64,000 nt of DNA from Marsupella aquatica (Eukaryota; Marchantiophyta). Within the stretch, counting starts at the first letter, position 1, and every line of letters starts with the position of its first letter. This document shows, piece by piece, positions 10,072 to 22,495 of this stretch. The stretch covers positions 18,538,001-18,602,000 of the forward strand of contig OZ316896.1 of the NCBI GenBank assembly GCA_973895155.1, given 5' to 3'. A model generated the notes under the pieces. That model saw nothing but the letters and a program-made list of their open reading frames with translations, did no database searches and was not told the DNA's origin. The translations under genes and the position numbers were made by a program.

Positions 10072-13069
10072 ATGGCATCATTATTGGAGAACGGTTGGAA
10101 GGTAGGACGACATTCGAAAGCGCTCATCTTACATTCTTCCATGCGTTCATTGATTCATTGATTCGTTCTGTTTCTTTTCCATCTTCTCTGCATCTTGACC
10201 GACTAGCCAACGCCGTTATGGTACTAGTTTGTTATCCTCCTTCCACACTTCTCGGCCCCTATCCGCTCGCCTGCCTGCCGTTGTAGACCTCGCATTGTGG
10301 GAAATGACGCCTCGCTGATGCACAAGTGGCTGCGTTCGAACGGTCGAACCGCTATTATTGGGTCTCATAGGGAGTTTTAGTTCGTGCATGCTCCCCAGCA
10401 AGCACAATGGTTAGAGGGAGGAAGGAAGAGGGCATCATTGGGACATCAATGGAACCACTTCAGCGTGTCGAAATAATGCGTGCTTCCTGGAGTGGTCTTA
10501 CTGCTTTTGCATGGTATCTCTACGTCCGAGTCAATCACGGATGCTCATGATGACGGAAGCTGGAGGAGCTTTTTAGGAGACGGAGCGGTGGCACGCTATG
10601 GAACCCAAATGCAACAATGCTTGGGATTCTGATGGAAGGAGTCGGGTACTTATCATTTGTGCTGCCAAGGCGGTCCGGATGTCCTGCCTGAGGGATGTTC
10701 TCCGTCTAGTATGGTGCCCTCAAATTCGGCCGTGAAATCCATTTCGGGTGCAGTGATTGTCAAAAAGGGAGGGGATGGTGAAGGCGAAGATGGCCCTTTG
10801 ACCTAGGAGTTGCGCTGTTTTACTCATTTTGAATGTCAGAAACGGAGCAATTGTGATCTGGTCCATGCGAGAGACCTGCAGCGAGGATCGTCCCACTGTG
10901 CATTTTGGCGATAAATTGTCGCCCCATGGAGCCGACTTGTTGCCTCAAATCTACTTTTCGGCTTACAAGGGATTGGTGATGTAAGGGGAAATCTGACCGA
11001 TTTTTGTTTCTGTGATTGGTGAATACAGTTCTTGATCGACAACTTCACCGAGTTTCAACTCGCGTCAGCTGGGACTTTCATCGTTCATGAGAGTGTCTTT
11101 TTCCTCTCAGGTTTGCCATATATGCTGATGGAGACCTGGGGATTACGAAAGTACAAAATACAGGTAGGCACAGTGCCGGGTGATGCCTTTGTACTCCATG
11201 ATTAGCTTTAGGTTTGTTCTCTTTTGGTCTCTCTCTCGCCTTATAACCTATCGTTCCGGATTATTGAAGTTGAGAACATTGGCAGTAAATTTTGCGTAGT
11301 ATGTGACCCGACCTACTGCTGAACCTGGAATTTTGGTGTCGTTACGTGCAGAGAAAAGTAAACACCCCCGCCGCCCAGGAGAAATGCTTGGTGCGGCTCG
11401 TCCTCTATCACATTTGTGTCAACTTGCCACTCATGATTCTCTCATATCCGGTCTTCAAGTATATGGGCTTCACGAGTTCATTGCCGTTACCCTCATGGTA
11501 TGCCGTAACTGTCAGTCATGTATCCCATGAAGCAACTATGGATTAGTGTTTGTATGAAGTATCGTGGAAACGATTGAATTTCAGTAGCGACTGGCTTAAA
11601 GTAACCGTCTCTTTTGTAAAGTAAAATTTCCTTCATATCCTTTATTTCTGCATGATCATGCTCATTTAACTGCGTAGCCTGTTCCAATATGGTGCAGGAA
11701 GGTGGTGAGCCTTCAAATCTTTTCGTACTTCATTTTGGAAGATTTCATCTTTTACTGGGGCCACAGAGTTCTGCACACCAAATGGCTATATAAACATATT
11801 CATAGTGTGCATCACGAGTAAGTCATACGCTTTCTTTCTGAAGTTACTCAGTATTGAAGGCAAATATTTATTTTCTCTTGATTGTTGTCAGCTTCGTAGT
11901 GCTCGACCTGTGATTGTCTCAATTTTATCACTTCAGAGGTTGCAGACTTGCAGTTGGAATATACCATTTGACATACGAAGATCATGAGTTCAACTGACCT
12001 GCAGATAATTAGGCAGAGCACCCCTACTTGTTGTAATTATTTTCGACGTTATTTTTAATCCTAGCTTATTCACAGGACCAACTAATGTTTGTTGACAGGT
12101 ATGCCACACCTTTCGGTTTGACATCAGAGTATGCCCATCCAGCTGAAATCCTCTTTCTGGGTTTTGCGACCATATTTGGACCCGCCATCACAGGTCCACA
12201 TCTGCTTACTCTATGGCTGTGGGTCAGTGTGCGCGTGCTGGAGACAGTCGAAGCTCATTGTGGCTACGACTTTCCCTGGAGTCTCCCAAGGTTTTTCCCT
12301 ATTTATGGCGGGTAAGTAAGGCTACTGTAGCGAAATCAATTGCTGTTACTACTTGGTCGGACATTCATATTGACCAGGTACTCGATGTTTTTAACGTATG
12401 TCGGCAGGGTATGGGTGGGAGGTCCTGGGTTATGTCATCTCAAATAAGTATTATTAGGTTACTCAGTTTCCCACACACGTTACTACCACTCATATGACAT
12501 TTACTGTCTTGCAGGGCTGATTTCCATGACTATCACCATCGACTCCTGTACACCAAGTCAGGAAACTACTCATCCACCTTTACTTATATGGACCGGTGAT
12601 TATTCCCGCCCCTCTTCTCTAGATGTTGGTCATTGTGATATAACACGGCCTTTATTTTTGTTGAGGAGTATTTTTTTGAGATAAGATGTAGCTGGAAATA
12701 TCGGCCCTCCGAGTTCTGTCAGGAGGGTCGAGGACTCTTAAATGATGAAGGATTTCCCGTCCCTACAATTGTTCCTGTTCCTCTATTGTGGAATGTTTCA
12801 TTCAGGCACCTTCCAACTTGCAGTCGGGGACGCAAACTAGAAGCAGGGTTGCTAGATACGTGCTATTCCACTCACCAATTTAGAGCCGCGGGACGAACTT
12901 GTGGTTTTTCTTGCAGAAAACCTGAAAGTTCTAATACCCACTTGGACTTTGATGTGCGATGTTGGTGCGCAGGATTTTTGGCACAGACAAAGGTTACCGA
13001 AAGTTGAAAGCGATGAAAGCCCAGGAAACCCAAGTGGAAAGAGCTCAAGCACAGAAGAAAGTGGAATGA
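10072..13069 (+). CDS. SMO2: sterol 4-alpha-methyl oxidase 2 (SMO2)
   Basis: An ER-membrane non-heme di-iron oxygenase that removes a C-4 methyl group during plant sterol synthesis. Seven exons: 10072-10101, 11029-11163, 11352-11497, 11698-11817, 12099-12311, 12515-12595, 12973-13069. All junctions are GT-AG, frame is kept throughout, and the product is 273 aa ending at TGA. The N-terminus MASLLENGWK matches SMO2 rather than SMO1. The histidine boxes of the fatty-acid-hydroxylase superfamily are present: HRVLH (126-130), HSVHH (139-143) and HDYHH (219-223), with EYAHPAEILFLG and KSGNYSSTFTYMD between and after. Hydrophobic stretches at about 25-45 and 70-95 fit membrane segments. The first intron is the longest (927 bp). 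The tail after KGYRKLK is rich in Gln, Lys and Glu and is lineage-specific. Identification is secure; only the exact start and the small exon edges are open. Confidence 0.95.
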
Positions 13070-16000
13070 ATTTGGCAATTGCGGAGTGGCGAGACCGATT
13101 CTTTTGCCATCCCCGCCTGCCAGATCAGATTGGTCCTCCTTTCGTTGTCAGGAATGCAGGCGCGCACAAGTCTTGTTATGCTATTTGACGTCGACTATGC
13201 CCCTCGTTTCCCGGATTGTATATTTCCCTGTTTTACTCGTCAGCTTTGTTGAATCAAATCGATGAATGCAAAAGAAATCCTCATGTTCTGGGGGCTTGAT
13301 TTGAGAAAACTATTCAAGATGGTGATGTTGCTGTCCTCTTGAGTGGTGGGGAACCAGTCCAGGAGATTTGGTCGGGTTGTAAAATCATTTTGGTTTTTTC
13401 AATAAGATATCAAACGGAAGCTATCTCCGCCATTGTTTTGTACTGGCAACCTTTCTGTAAAGTACATCCACAGACGTGGTCTCTGGCCACAGTGCTTTTG
13501 TGTGTGTTCTTTGTGTAGATTGGTTTGGCGTTTGTTTGCAATAATGGCGGTGCCGGAGTTACTGGTTGTGATCCTTGTGCGTGATTGTGCTTGACCAATT
13601 TCTTGAAAGGCCTCAATTTTGGCCGACTTCCCACCGTCGGATGAAGTGATAAAGGCACATGGGAAATGAGTGCCCTAAATCCGCTGAAGATGCTCTAGAG
13701 ACTTCAATGCGGAGGTGAGACTGCTTAGCTTAGCTGGTGATGTGTCAAGGGCAGTAAGATCGTAGTTCAATTTGTGAAGGACTCGGACAGGTCCTTGCAA
13801 CTGCCAAGTGGAACACTTCTAGCTGAAAGTTGTGTAGTCTCTTAGGCCTGGCCTTAGAAGGGGAGTGGGCGACTGGACGGCAGAAATTTAGATAATCTTC
13901 CACAATTCTGGCAAAAGACCGAAAGGTCGAACCCGTATCTAATGGAAGGGTCAAATCACAAGAATTCAGTGGGATGTCTGCAGATGATGAGTCGTGGATT
14001 TTAACTCTTGTTGATGTAGCAAGAAGTCATAGACATGTGGTTTTTGAACAATACCTGATTAAACTGAGCCAGTCAGGAGGGTCTAGGACTCTAGCCTAGA
14101 CTACGAACCTTGTCCTGAATTAACTGATGACATGAACAAAATTAAAGGAACGCTGTCTTGTTGCAGTGCCTCCAGAATCTAAACTGATGAGCTAAACAAA
14201 ATGATTAAATGCGTGTCATGTTGCAGTGCTTGCTCAATGATAATATTCACTTGTCCTCAACCAAAGTAAGGGGTCCTGGAGTTTGTCAGGCAGAGGAAGA
14301 TGTAATTGTGAGCTTTTTTGTTCCTTTTTTCTCACAGTTTCCACATCCTTTAGCTCTGACGCAATCACTTACAAATGAGTGATGTTCGACTTACAAATGC
14401 AAACTGCCTTGAAATCCGCAGAAGATAGTATTATACAGGGAACCTTCCTATTTGCATTTCTTTATGCAATTCCTTAAGCCAGCGAGGGATAGTCCAAAGC
14501 AGGACACACGAGCAGGTTCTTAGGGTGTTTACCTTGGTTAGAAGGAAATTCACGTATGCACTGTCTGAAAGTTTGGAACAACAAGCAAACACTCATGAGA
14601 GATGAGTCGAGAGGCTAGCTTCTTGATGAGGAAAACCTTTAGACTTTGCATGAAACGGCTAGCTTCTTGATGAGAGAAACCTTTAGTCTTGTATGAAATG
14701 TTGTCTATCATAGTAGGGAGAAGATGGCAATGTTCATCTGCTATAGGCACTTTTCTGCCAGGCATCAAAAGCTGTGTTTGAATTCCTTACAAAATTAATT
14801 GTCTTGGACACCAAAACTTGCCCTATACATCTTCATTTGGAGCCATCATCACATGATAGGGTGAGGGGACAAGATTGCACCAAAGTCTAATGAGGGCAAT
14901 TCAGAACCTATTATGCCACACGTGGGATTCTTGCACTTACCATATGAAACTATTGGGTGAACTAACCTTGTTATTTTCATTTTGTGCCATAGATCACACC
15001 TTAGATGAAATGGACAAGATTGCAACAAAGTCTAATCAGAGGGCCATCCAGCACCTGTCATGCTGCAAACGGGATTGTTGCAATTGTCAGCTGAAAGTTC
15101 CAGGTCAGCCTGGATACTTTTGTGGGGGAGAAGTGTCCAAACTTCCTTCTTTCCCCACATTCCAGACACTCCCCTCCTCTACTATGCCAGTCTCCCCCAC
15201 AATTTCTGGACAAATCTACAACACTAAAATATCCAATCCCACCCACTCTGGCCAATCATCTGTTTGCAAATTGCCATTGGGCGTGAAGAAAATTCTGGCC
15301 AATTGCAAGAGCTATGTTTTTGTTGTCGTTTGATTGGCTGCAAACACCTTCCCAAAGCACCCTCTGCCTTGCCTTCTAGAGCAGGCAGCACGCACGGGAA
15401 ATTGGAATGGGCAGCGTACGGCCCCGTAGAAAACTACCCTAGAGAACTGGGGGGCATTAAGTTGACATAATTTAAAGTACAATATCGTGTTACATGTCTT
15501 GGAATGTGCTATCCGATTGAAGTCGCCAGGCAAAGTAGGACAGTGCAAAACAAGAGTTTTCCTAAACTCCTAAAGTCTTCTCCCAAAATGAAAATTCCCC
15601 AAAAATGAAGGTGAGATGCATGTTGTGCTCACCACAGTCCTTAACCAAGCTTCCCAGTGAGAAGCTTATTTGTGCACTAGCCTGGACCTCCCATGCAAGT
15701 TGAGTCCCTCATAAAACTAACGGTGACATGCCCTCATAATAGACCTCGCTAGCAGCAGAAACAAGTTCACCTTCAGTCTTTTTTGTGATTTTCAAGTACG
15801 AATAGTTACTTTTATGCTTTCTTATCAAAAGGTTTTCTATTTTGCTTATATCTAGCCAAAACATGTGTTCATGTCCAGTTTCAATGGATAAGACAGTTGC
15901 AATTTCATTCAATTGTAACTTGCAATAGCCTTTGCAGGGTGTCCAACTTCGGGCTAGGTACAGGTAGGTCGCTTTGCTGTCACAATTTAATTAACTAGCA

Positions 16001-16713
16001 CAACCCCTTCCGGAGTCCAACTTGGGGTTAGGTTGGTCTCTCCTGTCACAAATTAAAGATGACAATCAGACAGGTTGGGACAGGATGACTGCAAGAGACA
16101 CATCCCCAAGGTGGAGGGCTAGTGGGATGGACCAACCAGGGTCTTTCAACCTTCCGATTCAGAGAAATGCAAGATGACCATCATCAGATCATCCTAAGCT
16201 AATCTGACGTGATTTGGTTGTGCGTCAATACAGTAGAAGTCATGGAAAAAATACAGAATTAAAAACCAAAGAAAACAATGCATAAGAGAACAAAGCAAGA
16301 GAACAAAGCACAAAGGCATCCTATTAAACTCTCCAGTAGAGCTCGAGGCACCATTGCTGGTAGCAGATCACAAAGAATTTGAGATAGTGTTTAGTGAGAA
16401 TTTTAATGATGTATCCCAATTTGCCTGAAGTTAACGAGTGGGAACACATGTTCCGAACCTCTCTAACTAAGGGTGGGCTCCCACCAAAAGTTATGTTTTA
16501 ATGCTTTCCTGTTAAACTCCAAAAACCGCAGGGTCCCGAAGTACTGTTACCGTCCATAGTTAAAACCGAAATAATCATCTTCTTAACCACAGGTAGTTAG
16601 GGTCGTCGTTTTGTGAAGTACTTAACTAGAAAGTTAAGTGCTGAAAAACATGGCACTTAACTTTTGTCAATAGTTTCAAAGTTAAAACTGACATTTACTC
16701 ATGACGGGACGTG
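13070..16713. other. long gene-poor stretch with small duplications
   Basis: No supported gene. Small tandem duplications are seen: 14119-14172 with 14181-14233; 14610-14652 with 14657-14700; about 14868-14962 with 15016-15110 (words GACAAGATTGCA and AAGTCTAAT); and 15948-16010 with 16015-16060. The phrase GTCAGGAGGGTC followed by AGGACTCT at about 14070 also occurs in SMO2 intron 6 near 12,718, so it is a dispersed repeat. A 152-codon open frame at 14875-15333 crosses one of these duplications, matches nothing known to me and is not called. Confidence 0.5.
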
Positions 16714-16830
16714 GTTTGTGACAAATTCGAAGACCTGATGGGGATGTTCCACTGTGACATCAAGTCTTCCAACATTGTTCTCGGAGAGGACTTGCACTCA
16801 CATGACCGTGTGGTGAAATCACTTGACCCG
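16714..16830 (+). pseudogene. protein-kinase fragment
   Basis: The translation contains HCDIKSSNIVLGEDL, which is the catalytic-loop region of plant receptor-like kinases (normally HRDIKSSNILL, here with Cys in place of Arg in a form also known from some kinases). Neither the ATP-binding half nor the DFG/APE part can be found in frame on either side. It is therefore a short orphan fragment, either a relic or a chance hit strengthened by this one motif. Confidence 0.4.
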
Positions 16831-17829
16831 AACTGTAGGAACTCCCAGCCATTCTCCAATCCAACATTTCTTCTCCGTAGATCGATACGTCCTGGAAATT
16901 ACCTCCATTGCTCCCACGTCTGTCCTATACACCAAGCTAAGTTTTGCAAACTGCAACACATGTAGCGAGAGCTCTATCGCGTGATCAAGCTGCTGGTGTA
17001 TTTCAATTTTGTACAGGCAGACAGACCACATATTTCAGTCTGCTGTAGGAACCTCTTCCTTTTCCATACATGTTGTTCCCACAATTTCCGATTGATCCCA
17101 AGTTAAGTACAATTGAGGCTAAGTTACCGGTGGCTCTAGCTCACGGTATATGGTTGTGAATGTTTTTGGTCTGTACCGAATGTTGATTTGCTAAACCTAA
17201 TCGATCAAGCTTTAGCTTTCTGACTTCACCTGCACTGTCTTTCTCCCGGATTAGATACATGCTAGGCATGGAGTACAAGGAAGGAAATCGAGAAGTCATG
17301 TATGCTTGCGCTTGGTGTCTGTGTGCCTGTTAACACTAAACACGTCCAGCTAGACAGTCAAGGTCAGGAGAATGATTGTGATGTATCACCTTCATCTCCC
17401 CATCCTGGTTAAAGACCTGCTCAATTCTTGAATGACGTCTCCTGCTGCCTGCAATTATGTGCATTTGCCTTGTTTCTCCGGACATGCCAAACTTTAAAGG
17501 AGACCTCTGTTTAGGACCATCATTTAATGCCCATCACAATCTACATCTGTGGATGGAAGTGCACCTAGTCGTAGGGCTCAAGACACTTACCTGTCTGCTA
17601 TGTACTTCTGAACATTTATTGTAGAAAGGTCATTGGGAAACATTGTACTCAGGAAATGAGTACAAATTCAGTGCACCTCATGAAATCTCCTGGATTTTAT
17701 CCCGGTAACAGATCTGATCGTGGATTGTGATGTTGACAGAGGAAGCCTATCACTCATAAGATGACAAGGAAAGCACTTTGGGTGGATATAACACTCCAGC
17801 ATGGTTAAAGCCAGGGGCGAAGTTGATTA

Positions 17830-18450
17830 CTCACTGCAGACTTCAAATGTCATGTTTGTAAATTTTTGCCGACGTGTATTTAGAAGACGTAGTGACAAGC
17901 TCCTAATTGCATCGAGGAGTTTAACAACGACATATACCCTGTCCTCAGTGAAACTACCCGAGACAAAATACAGATCATTCAGAATTCCGATCCTCAAGAG
18001 GAAGCGAAGACCTCCAGATTTACAGACAAACAAAAACTATCACACCAATCCAATAAATCGTCGATATCACAAAATCATCTCCGATCCTCGATTCTAGAAT
18101 TCACACCACTGAAGTCAGTGTAGAAGGGAGTACGCACATGCATGATGATGATGCCACAAACGAATTGCTATTTTGAAAGATCATCTACAACGAGGCATTA
18201 CTATAGACGTACACATATGTAAAGTTCAGCAAGTGGGCTTGCAACAAAACGACCTTTCCGCAGCCAAGCAAATTCATGATTTCATCATCGAGGATGGAAT
18301 TGATAAGAATACATGTGACAATCATGCTCATGAATGTATATATCAAATACAGACAAGTGTTGGATGCACGAAGAATTTTTTATCCATCTGTTTAGCAACA
18401 TCACGGCACAGCGCGAGCTGCAATATGGTGGACGGGTACCAAAGGAGGTA
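17830..18450 (+). pseudogene. PPR-protein remnant
   Basis: The frame around 18,200-18,330 reads LQQNDLSAAKQIHDFIIEDG then IDKNTCDNHAHECIYQ. This is the pattern of one pentatricopeptide (PLS-type) repeat, where land-plant proteins have KDL-AAKQVHDCII-SG and then N-Y-N-L-Y. Further on, SCNMVDGYQ resembles the repeat phrase SWNAMIAGY. Stops and a lost spacing separate the pieces and no E or DYW domain follows. The upstream frame 17,830-18,100, rich in Ser, Thr and Arg, could be the old organelle-targeting N-terminus. Its original role would have been organellar RNA editing or processing. Confidence 0.5.
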
Positions 18451-18674
18451 GTAGGCGGAAAATAGGGCAGTAATCACAGCATTGGCCGTAAATTTTCCAA
18501 GATTTTTCACCCTCGGTCAAAACAGCCAAGAAGTTTGCTCTTGGATTATGAAGCCAATTGGGCGCAAAAACGCTTTGTAACTAGTTAACTTTTGCTAACT
18601 TATATATATACGGTGGTTCGTGAGTCTAGTTACCCATAACTTTTGGTGGGACTGCACCCTAAGTCTTCTAACCA

Positions 18675-21226
18675 TCAATCAACAATGTGCTCATCCTGCT
18701 CCTTCATCATCATTCCACGGCGCTTCTTGAGGAGTTGCTCCCGGAGATTGCAAGCTTGCTTCTCAGCAGCTCTCAATGCTTTCTCCTTAGACCTTCCTGT
18801 CAATGGGGTTTTGTGTAGCTCCTGTCTCCTCGACCACTCGTTCTCCTTCCCGAACAATGAGAGCCCATTGCCGTTCTCCTTCCCTTCGACTTCACTTAAG
18901 ATGTCGAGGATCCCCAAAGATTTGGTTGGAGTGGTCGGATTCGGAGAACTGTCAACCACCTGCTCTGTCGCCAACCGATTACTGTCCAAGGGACTCAAGG
19001 GGGTGGGTTTGTCTGCCGTGATCTGCTCCCTAACCTCTGTAAAATCGGTCTCCAATTCAACTCTGGGTGCTGGTCCTCTCGCTGCGCATTGCACCTTCAT
19101 CCCTGTAAAATCTATGTCTAGGAAACTCACTGCCACACTGGGTTGCTCTGCAGCCTTCTCCTCAGATTTCGACAAGTCCTCGATGGCCCTTGGACTCTGC
19201 GTGGACACATATTCCGTAGTGTCCGGAGTCCCTACGAGGTCCAATTCCGTGCCAGTTTCAGCTATCCCAATCTCGATGTCGACGGATTTGATCTGGTCTT
19301 TCTGTCCGAGATCCGTCCCCGCTGACTCGGAAGCCTCAAGCTGACAATCAGTGTGCGCAGCTTCAGTATCCATGAATTCACGGGAGAGCATCCTTCCATC
19401 CGTTTCAACATTCGCTGGTTCTGATTCTGCTCTGTTTGATAGGGTATTGTCTGCAGTTGGCTGGTAACACCACATTTCACGCGATTCCAGAAAATCAGAG
19501 AATATTAGAGAAGTGAATTGTAATGCTGAGCACGATTTCCCGAAGCAGCTAATGAGAAGCAACCCAAACGATAACGGACTAGGTCACACACTAACAAACC
19601 CAAGGACAAATTGGCAGATGAGATAACCACACTGGGCAACCTTTGTACACCATTAGTCCCATGGCCCATTTCGAGTGTCCGACTCGGTAAGTTCATTGAT
19701 ACATTCATTGATTTGAACCAACAGCGTGAAACACAAATCAAAGACAAATTGAAGTGGATTCACAACAATAGATTTCAAGTTCCCATACCGAGTTACAAAG
19801 AATAAGCCTCTGATGACCTCTAAGACCGTTGAATCGTTCTGTAATCTCAGTTCAGCAATCTACAAAAAGAAGTACCGAGGAATGATGCTCTCTGTTCCTC
19901 TGTCAACGTCAGAGCTCACCTCTTCGTTATTCTGCGCGAGACCGGTGTCCGCTGACTTCGAAGCCTCATGCAGGCAGTCATCAGTGTGTGCCGTGTCAGT
20001 ATCCATAAATTCATGGGAGATCCTCCTCTCTTCCGTTTGAACTTTCGGTGGTTGTGATTCTGATGGGGTCAATAGGGTATTGTCTGCAGTTGGCTGGTAA
20101 CACCACATTTCACGTGATTCAGGAAAATCAGACTTTTAGGGAAGCACTCGTAATGCTGACCAAAATTTTCCAAACAGCTAACGAACACCGACCCACACAA
20201 ACAAACCTAAGGAAAAATGAGATATCCTCGCTGGGCACGTTTTCACACCATTTGGTCCGATGGCCCATTTCGAATCTCCCACTCCATTCAGTGCTTTATT
20301 CATTCGAACCAACCGTGAAAGAAAATCCAATAGGAATTGAGGTGGATTAAAAGAAATAAGTAAAATAGTGAGAGTTACTAGGACTGAGCCTCTGATGAGT
20401 TCTCAGACCGTTGAATCAAGTTTAGCTATATACAAAAATAAGTAGGTGCGAGAAAACTCTGTTAAGCTGTCAGCTGCGAGTTTACCTCTTCAATTGTCCC
20501 TCCGAGACCTCCTGTATCTGCTGACTTGGAAGCCTCAAGTGGACAATCACTCTGCGCAGCGTCAGTATCCATAAATTCATGGGAGAGCCTCCTTCCATCC
20601 GTTCCAAAATTCTCTGGTTGTGATTCTGATATGGTCGATAGGATATTGTCTGTAGTTGGCTGGTAACACCACATTCACGTGATTCAGACTGTTAGGGAAG
20701 TGAATCGTAATCCTGACCACATTTTTTCGAAATGCTAACGGACACTATCCTACACGATAACGGACTAGGTCACAAGCAAACACAAGACAACCTCTGTTCA
20801 GCTGCAGCGAGCTTACCTCTTCCTCGCGACATTGAAATCTTGTCTTCACAGCTGGACTTGGCTGAGACATGTCTCTGTAGAGGTATTCATCGGACTGCAT
20901 TGTCAAATGACGAAGTGTTACTCACGAATCTTGGAAGAACACTGAAATCATATTTCAATAGGGTGTATTGCGGACTGATAACAATCCATGACGCTGTAAT
21001 ACTTCCCTGTGAACATTCGCGGAGACTAAACCAGAGATGCTCACGAGCATAGTGAACAAAGGTTGCCGACTTAGTCACTCACATTGAGGTGAGAGGTGAG
21101 AAATTCAGCCATTAATAGATTCGTTCTGTTGGCCGGATAACCGTATTTTTTGCACATGGACTGTAGTTGTTTGCGAGGAAGCTCAAAGTAGTTCACAGGA
21201 CCCTCGCGCTTCTTCCGCCCGGCCAT
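18675..21226 (-). CDS. SAP-like nuclear protein with multiplied exon
   Basis: Proposed exons in transcription order: 21083-21226, 20817-20894, 20486-20659, 19920-20093, 18675-19460 (451 aa). All proposed introns are GT-AG and phase 0. Exon 1 reads MAGRKKREGPVNYFELPRK, then QLQSMCKKYGYPANRTNLLM. This resembles the SAP-like head of a group of plant proteins (L-R-ELQ-LCK--G-PAN-TN--MA), probably for nucleic-acid or chromatin binding. Exons 3 and 4 are each exactly 58 codons and share HEFMDTD and EASKSADTG with each other and with the start of exon 5; exon 2 looks like an older decayed copy. The C-terminal exon is acidic, with a basic end (KTPLTGRSKEKAL, LKKRRGMMM). The function of the whole protein is not known to me. 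The small exon 2 is the weakest part of the model. Confidence 0.65.
19343..20690 (-). repeat. tandem duplication of exon plus intron (3 copies)
   Basis: Three copies of a segment holding a 174-bp exon and its flanking intron, spaced 632 and 569 bp (landmark CCACATTTCACG at about 19,471, 20,103 and 20,672). Intron words such as GCCTCTGATGA and AGACCGTTGAATC are duplicated as well, at about 19,805 and 20,390. So the DNA segment, not just the exon, was duplicated. Both ends of the exon are phase 0, so each extra copy keeps the reading frame. Confidence 0.9.
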
Positions 21227-22030
21227 TGTCGCTACTGTTTCCAGATATCCTCAGCGCGGCTGCTGAGCAGGAGTCTTGGTCTTGGAATAAGGTTTGCAAG
21301 AGGAGGTCGCCCTCTTTCAGGAATGCCACATATGATCACCACCTGAATACGATTCAATACTCACCGACGAACCGTTGTGTGCTTGTGTGTCCTGTCCCTG
21401 AAAACAACGAAGATCGAATCATTCAGTATCTGTCAACATTGGGAGTTCAACTCGTTTGTTTTCACTTCTCAAGTACGGATCGGCGGCAGAAGATGAAGCA
21501 GGGTGGAAGCTCAAAGCACAAATCGGAACGCAAACCTAAATATGCAAAACTAGAAGTCAGTGAGCCTCTTGGGATCTATCCTTCTCTAGGAGTATCTATA
21601 CGATTCATCGCTCAAAAATTCTATGTATCCACTGCTGGAAAATGACCAGTTCGTACAGCATTTCTACGACAGGAGCATGCAAGCAATCACTTATTTCCTC
21701 CCCGAATCGCCCATCCACATCGAAAAGTTCTCCAAATGAGACAGCACTCATTTGGAAAATAGGAAACAAAATTTGGACGGGCGAGGCAGGAATGAAGGTT
21801 TACTACTTCGTATCTTCTTACCAAAATTGTTGTCCGTCCAAAGGAACTTGTGCGCTTCGAGAAATCGCAAGGAGATTCTTAATATTTTGCCGTCTCTCGT
21901 TAGACCATGATAATCACTGCCGCAGAGACCTGCAGGAGACATCAACATTGCAGAAACTTTTAAAAGGAGTAGCAATCTAGACGTCAAATTCAAATATCGC
22001 TGAATGCTCGAAAAGCCCGTGCATCACCAC
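21227..22030. other. upstream region of the SAP-like gene
   Basis: Presumed promoter of the minus-strand SAP-like gene. Plus-strand frames at 21,226-21,645 and 21,642-21,980 lack recognisable motifs; the first lacks an ATG start. Nothing is called. Confidence 0.4.
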
Positions 22031-22495
22031 AGCCACTTTGTAAAGCTAAGATTTCCATGCTTTGACAAAATACTTTAACCAAAACTGTAGTTCCGAACCG
22101 AAACGAGGCAGAGCATCAACAGAAAGCTGAGATTTCCTGCGGAGGCTCGAGAAAACGCTTAAGCAAAAGTGTAGTTACGAACCGTAAATGAGACAGAAAG
22201 AGCTGAAATCTCTCCCGGGAGCTTGAGAAAATGCTTCGACCAAGTTGCGAACGACTTGAACGAGACAAAGTGGTATTAGTAAACAGCGCCGAGATTGCTA
22301 CGCGGAGCTTCAACAAAGTGCTTCATCCAAGTGTAGTTGCCAATCAACTCAAACCCAGGTCTCGACTCGGAAGAAAGCTTGAGAAAATGCTCAAGCAAAA
22401 GTGTAATTGCGAACGACTTGAACGAGACAGAGTGTTTTAAACCAGAGCTGACATTGCCGTGCGTACCTTTGACGAAATGCTTCAACCACCCACTG
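22030..22495. repeat. diverged tandem repeat, about 75-90 bp units
   Basis: Five or six degenerate units share GAGACA, GAGATT or GAGCTGA, GCTTGAGAAAATGCT, AAGCAAAAGTGTA and CGAACGACTTGAAC. Clear word pairs are 22,215-22,270 with 22,375-22,430. The units differ by substitutions and length. No protein family is recognisable in the frames that cross them. Confidence 0.7.

Noticed and set aside
20926-21006. Extra 27-codon exon in the SAP-like gene
   Set aside because: It has GT-AG borders and correct phase, but would leave an intron of only 31 bp before the next exon, too short for plant splicing.
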